In this document: positions 62,407-64,000 of the stretch, in pieces | Layout: the number at the start of each line of letters is the position of its first letter | How positions within the stretch are numbered: position 1 is the stretch's first letter | Origin: RGIG3701 sp964438515 | GTDB lineage: Bacteria > Planctomycetota > Planctomycetia > Pirellulales > Thermoguttaceae | DNA: 64,000 bases | Assembly (NCBI GenBank): GCA_964438515.1 | Contig: CAYTLK010000011.1 | Coordinates: 1-64,000, forward strand | Reading direction: 5' to 3' | The notes under the pieces: generated by a model | Databases searched by the model: none | What the model was told of the DNA's origin: nothing | The model's input: only the letters and a program-made list of their open reading frames with translations | Program-made: the position numbers and the translations under genes

Positions 62407-62542
62407 CATTTTTTGATTCAATTTCTCGATTTTATGTTCTTGATTTGATTTTTGTTCCTTTTATTTTATCTGATTTAACCCAAAAAGTTTCAAAATTCCC
62501 ACATCTTTTCTCTTTACACGTATAAAAATTTCTGTTATACTG

Positions 62543-63775
62543 ATGATGTTCATTTTTCAGGAGATTTCCCCCTATGACGCCTCATTTTCGTTCGAGTTTA
62601 TTCGCGATTTTCTTTCTTACAAGTATTTCAGCTGTTTTTTGCAGCTTTACGCACCGTTTCCGTTTTACGCAAAAGATTTTTTATGGTCTTTTCAAGATCA
62701 AATGGAAAAGCATCAAAAGGATTCTCTCTCTGAAAAAATAGCCGCACTTCAGGAAGGTTTTAAAGTGACGCGTCAGTGTTCTTGCGACTGGACCCGTCAT
62801 CCATTTATTCTTACTTGCGGTTTGTATCGTCGGGCACTGGATCTAAAGTGTTGTGGAAATGTATATCGTACGGAATCCGATGTTCTTTCGAAACTTCATT
62901 CTTCTTTTGATACATCGGCGTGCGTGAAACGTATTGTGACACTAAAAACGCAGTTGGACAAAGAACATATTCCATTTTATGTAATGATTGCTCCGCCTCG
63001 TCTGGCAGAATCCGAACAGGAGAAATTTTTTCCAAATGGTCCAAAAGACTGGCAAAATCAGAATCTGAATGAGTTTTTTGCAAGTCTGAACGATCGGAAT
63101 ATTTCGTATTACGACGCGCGGATGGTATTAAACAACAATCCATCACTGCATTACGAACTGTTGTGGAAAACCGATACGCACTGGCAGGGCGAGTACGCTT
63201 TTCTTACGTTTCAGAACGTGGTTCCTGAGTTGCTGAGAGTGTTGAATTCTCAAGAAACACAAGGCGTTGCCGCTCTGCGAAATCCTGATTTTTGGAACCG
63301 AACGTTTCAACCTCGGGAACTCTGGGGGAATAATCTGTTGGGAAATGTCGGCTGGCTGTACGTTATGCCAGAAAATGGGGAGTTTTTACCCGTTCCGAAA
63401 GAGAATAAAACATTTCATTTGAATATTCCGGGAGTAATGGATTCGAAAGACGCCGATTTTTTGGGACTGTTCGTGTATCAGATTTATTCAGAAGTGAACA
63501 TTATGAATCCCCGCGACGTTCAAAATCCGAGAGAAAATACACAGATTTGCAGACGAATTTTACTGTTGCGTGATTCGTACAGCTGGAATTTTCTTCCGTA
63601 TCTTGCTCTGCTTTGCGACGAGGTGAAAGCTCTTGATTTACGTGCGTTTCACGGCAATTTCTGGACCGTTCTGCAGGACTTTCAGCCGGATTGCGTGATG
63701 ATGATGTACTCGCCGGATACTCTGCCGGAAATAGAAGGGATTTTGAGGGGATGTCAGCGTGATTTTTTCAACTGA
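62543..63775 (+). CDS. AlgX/AlgJ-like SGNH acetyltransferase, apparently frameshifted N terminus
   Basis: The continuous frame gives 410 residues. The core has VMIAPPRLAES, KTDTHWQGEYAF near residue 210 (the TDTHW motif) and LLLRDSYSWNF (the DSxS block), as in AlgJ/AlgX-type enzymes that O-acetylate exopolysaccharide in the periplasm. The true start is probably ATG 62574, after AGGAG, in another frame, giving a good signal peptide (MTPHFRSSLFAIFFLTSISA). One extra T in the T6 run near 62677-62682 would join it to the core. The MBOAT gene follows with a 17-base overlap, as expected for such pairs. Confidence 0.8.
   Translation: MMFIFQEISPYDASFSFEFIRDFLSYKYFSCFLQLYAPFPFYAKDFLWSFQDQMEKHQKDSLSEKIAALQEGFKVTRQCSCDWTRHPFILTCGLYRRALDLKCCGNVYRTESDVLSKLHSSFDTSACVKRIVTLKTQLDKEHIPFYVMIAPPRLAESEQEKFFPNGPKDWQNQNLNEFFASLNDRNISYYDARMVLNNNPSLHYELLWKTDTHWQGEYAFLTFQNVVPELLRVLNSQETQGVAALRNPDFWNRTFQPRELWGNNLLGNVGWLYVMPENGEFLPVPKENKTFHLNIPGVMDSKDADFLGLFVYQIYSEVNIMNPRDVQNPRENTQICRRILLLRDSYSWNFLPYLALLCDEVKALDLRAFHGNFWTVLQDFQPDCVMMMYSPDTLPEIEGILRGCQRDFFN
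62574..62741 (+). other. Out-of-frame leader of the AlgX/AlgJ-like gene
   Basis: 55-codon frame from ATG 62574 with a strong ribosome site (AGGAG) and a Sec signal or anchor, ending at a stop in the body of the 62543 frame. Best read as the real N terminus of that gene, detached by a one-base change. Confidence 0.6.
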
Positions 63776-64000
63776 GATTTTTTTATTTGTCTTTTTTCCG
63801 TTTGTACTGGCGGTTTATTACGGTCTGTTGCGGGGACGCAGAAATGCACAAAACGTGTTTTTACTGCTTGCAAGTCTCGTGTTTTATGCGTACGGCGAAC
63901 CGTGGTTTGTGAGTGTAATGCTGCTTTCTATCCTTGCAAACTGGGGATTCGGACGGCTTGCGGAACAGTTCCACTCTCGAAATGTTATTGTGCTTATGCT
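63759..64000 (+). CDS. MBOAT-family acyltransferase (AlgI-like), 5' part
   Basis: The frame runs off the right edge; 80 codons are visible from GTG 63759, eight bases after GAGGGG. The start IFSTEIFLFVFFPFVLAVYY followed by NVFLLLASLVFYAYGEPWFV is typical of AlgI/DltB-type membrane-bound O-acyltransferases, which move acetyl groups across the membrane to a polysaccharide acetylation complex. It overlaps the AlgX/AlgJ-like gene by 17 bases, and together they form an exopolysaccharide O-acetylation unit. The catalytic His lies beyond the window. Confidence 0.85.
   Translation, partial: MIFSTEIFLFVFFPFVLAVYYGLLRGRRNAQNVFLLLASLVFYAYGEPWFVSVMLLSILANWGFGRLAEQFHSRNVIVLM

Overview
The window looks like a chromosomal segment of a planctomycete. 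The main evidence is three DUF1559 proteins (prepilin-type N terminus, C-terminal H-x9-DG motif), several large secreted proteins or lipoproteins with long low-complexity tails, and a histone H1-like Lys/Ala protein. Coding regions look moderate in GC and spacers are clearly AT-rich, judged by eye. Genus cannot be named from sequence alone; the Pirellulales/Thermoguttaceae side of the phylum is an inference from gene style.

Layout. 1-7.4 kb: a TPR exported protein, three lipoproteins of unknown role and a hexapeptide acyltransferase. 7.5-9.4 kb: an asparagine-synthetase-like protein that lacks the N-terminal catalytic Cys. 9.5-11.5 kb: a single-chain DUF262/DUF1524 (GmrSD-like) protein, probably defence. 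11.6-25.8 kb: a carbohydrate block with two Gfo/Idh/MocA oxidoreductases, a KdgK-like sugar kinase, two very large secreted glycosidase-like proteins and a DUF1559 protein, with the GTPase gene der among them. 26.1-30.9 kb: FmdB-type zinc ribbon, lysA, thioesterase, rlmN and a second DUF1559 gene.

31.2-47.5 kb is a phage-derived head-morphogenesis island on the plus strand. It begins with a probable structured RNA with its own promoter and terminator. Then come a small ORF, a membrane-anchored trypsin-like protease, a ParB-like protein, an ABC ATPase fused to a GNAT domain, a terminase small-subunit candidate, large terminase, portal, a prohead-protease candidate, a decoration candidate, a major-capsid candidate, a DUF2341/LamG-like protein and about eight small connector or tail candidates. 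I see no integrase, repressor, replication, lysis or tape-measure gene, so it reads as a decayed prophage or a domesticated, gene-transfer-agent-like particle locus. Many of its spacers are unusually long and carry short tandem repeats.

47.6-56.6 kb (minus strand): histone H1-like protein, M50 protease, PepF, GH57 glucanotransferase/amylase, AI-2E-family transporter, CYTH protein and SGNH hydrolase. 57-64 kb (plus strand): Pro/Ala-rich exported protein, HExxH protein, MarR regulator, an unknown membrane or secreted protein, a third DUF1559 protein, tRNA-Pro(GGG), and an AlgX/AlgJ-like plus MBOAT pair for polysaccharide O-acetylation running off the end.

At least three families of short dispersed repeats lie in the spacers. 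Two genes (46.6 kb and 62.6 kb) appear to have lost one base in a six-base homopolymer near the start, which is either sequencing error or real frameshifting.
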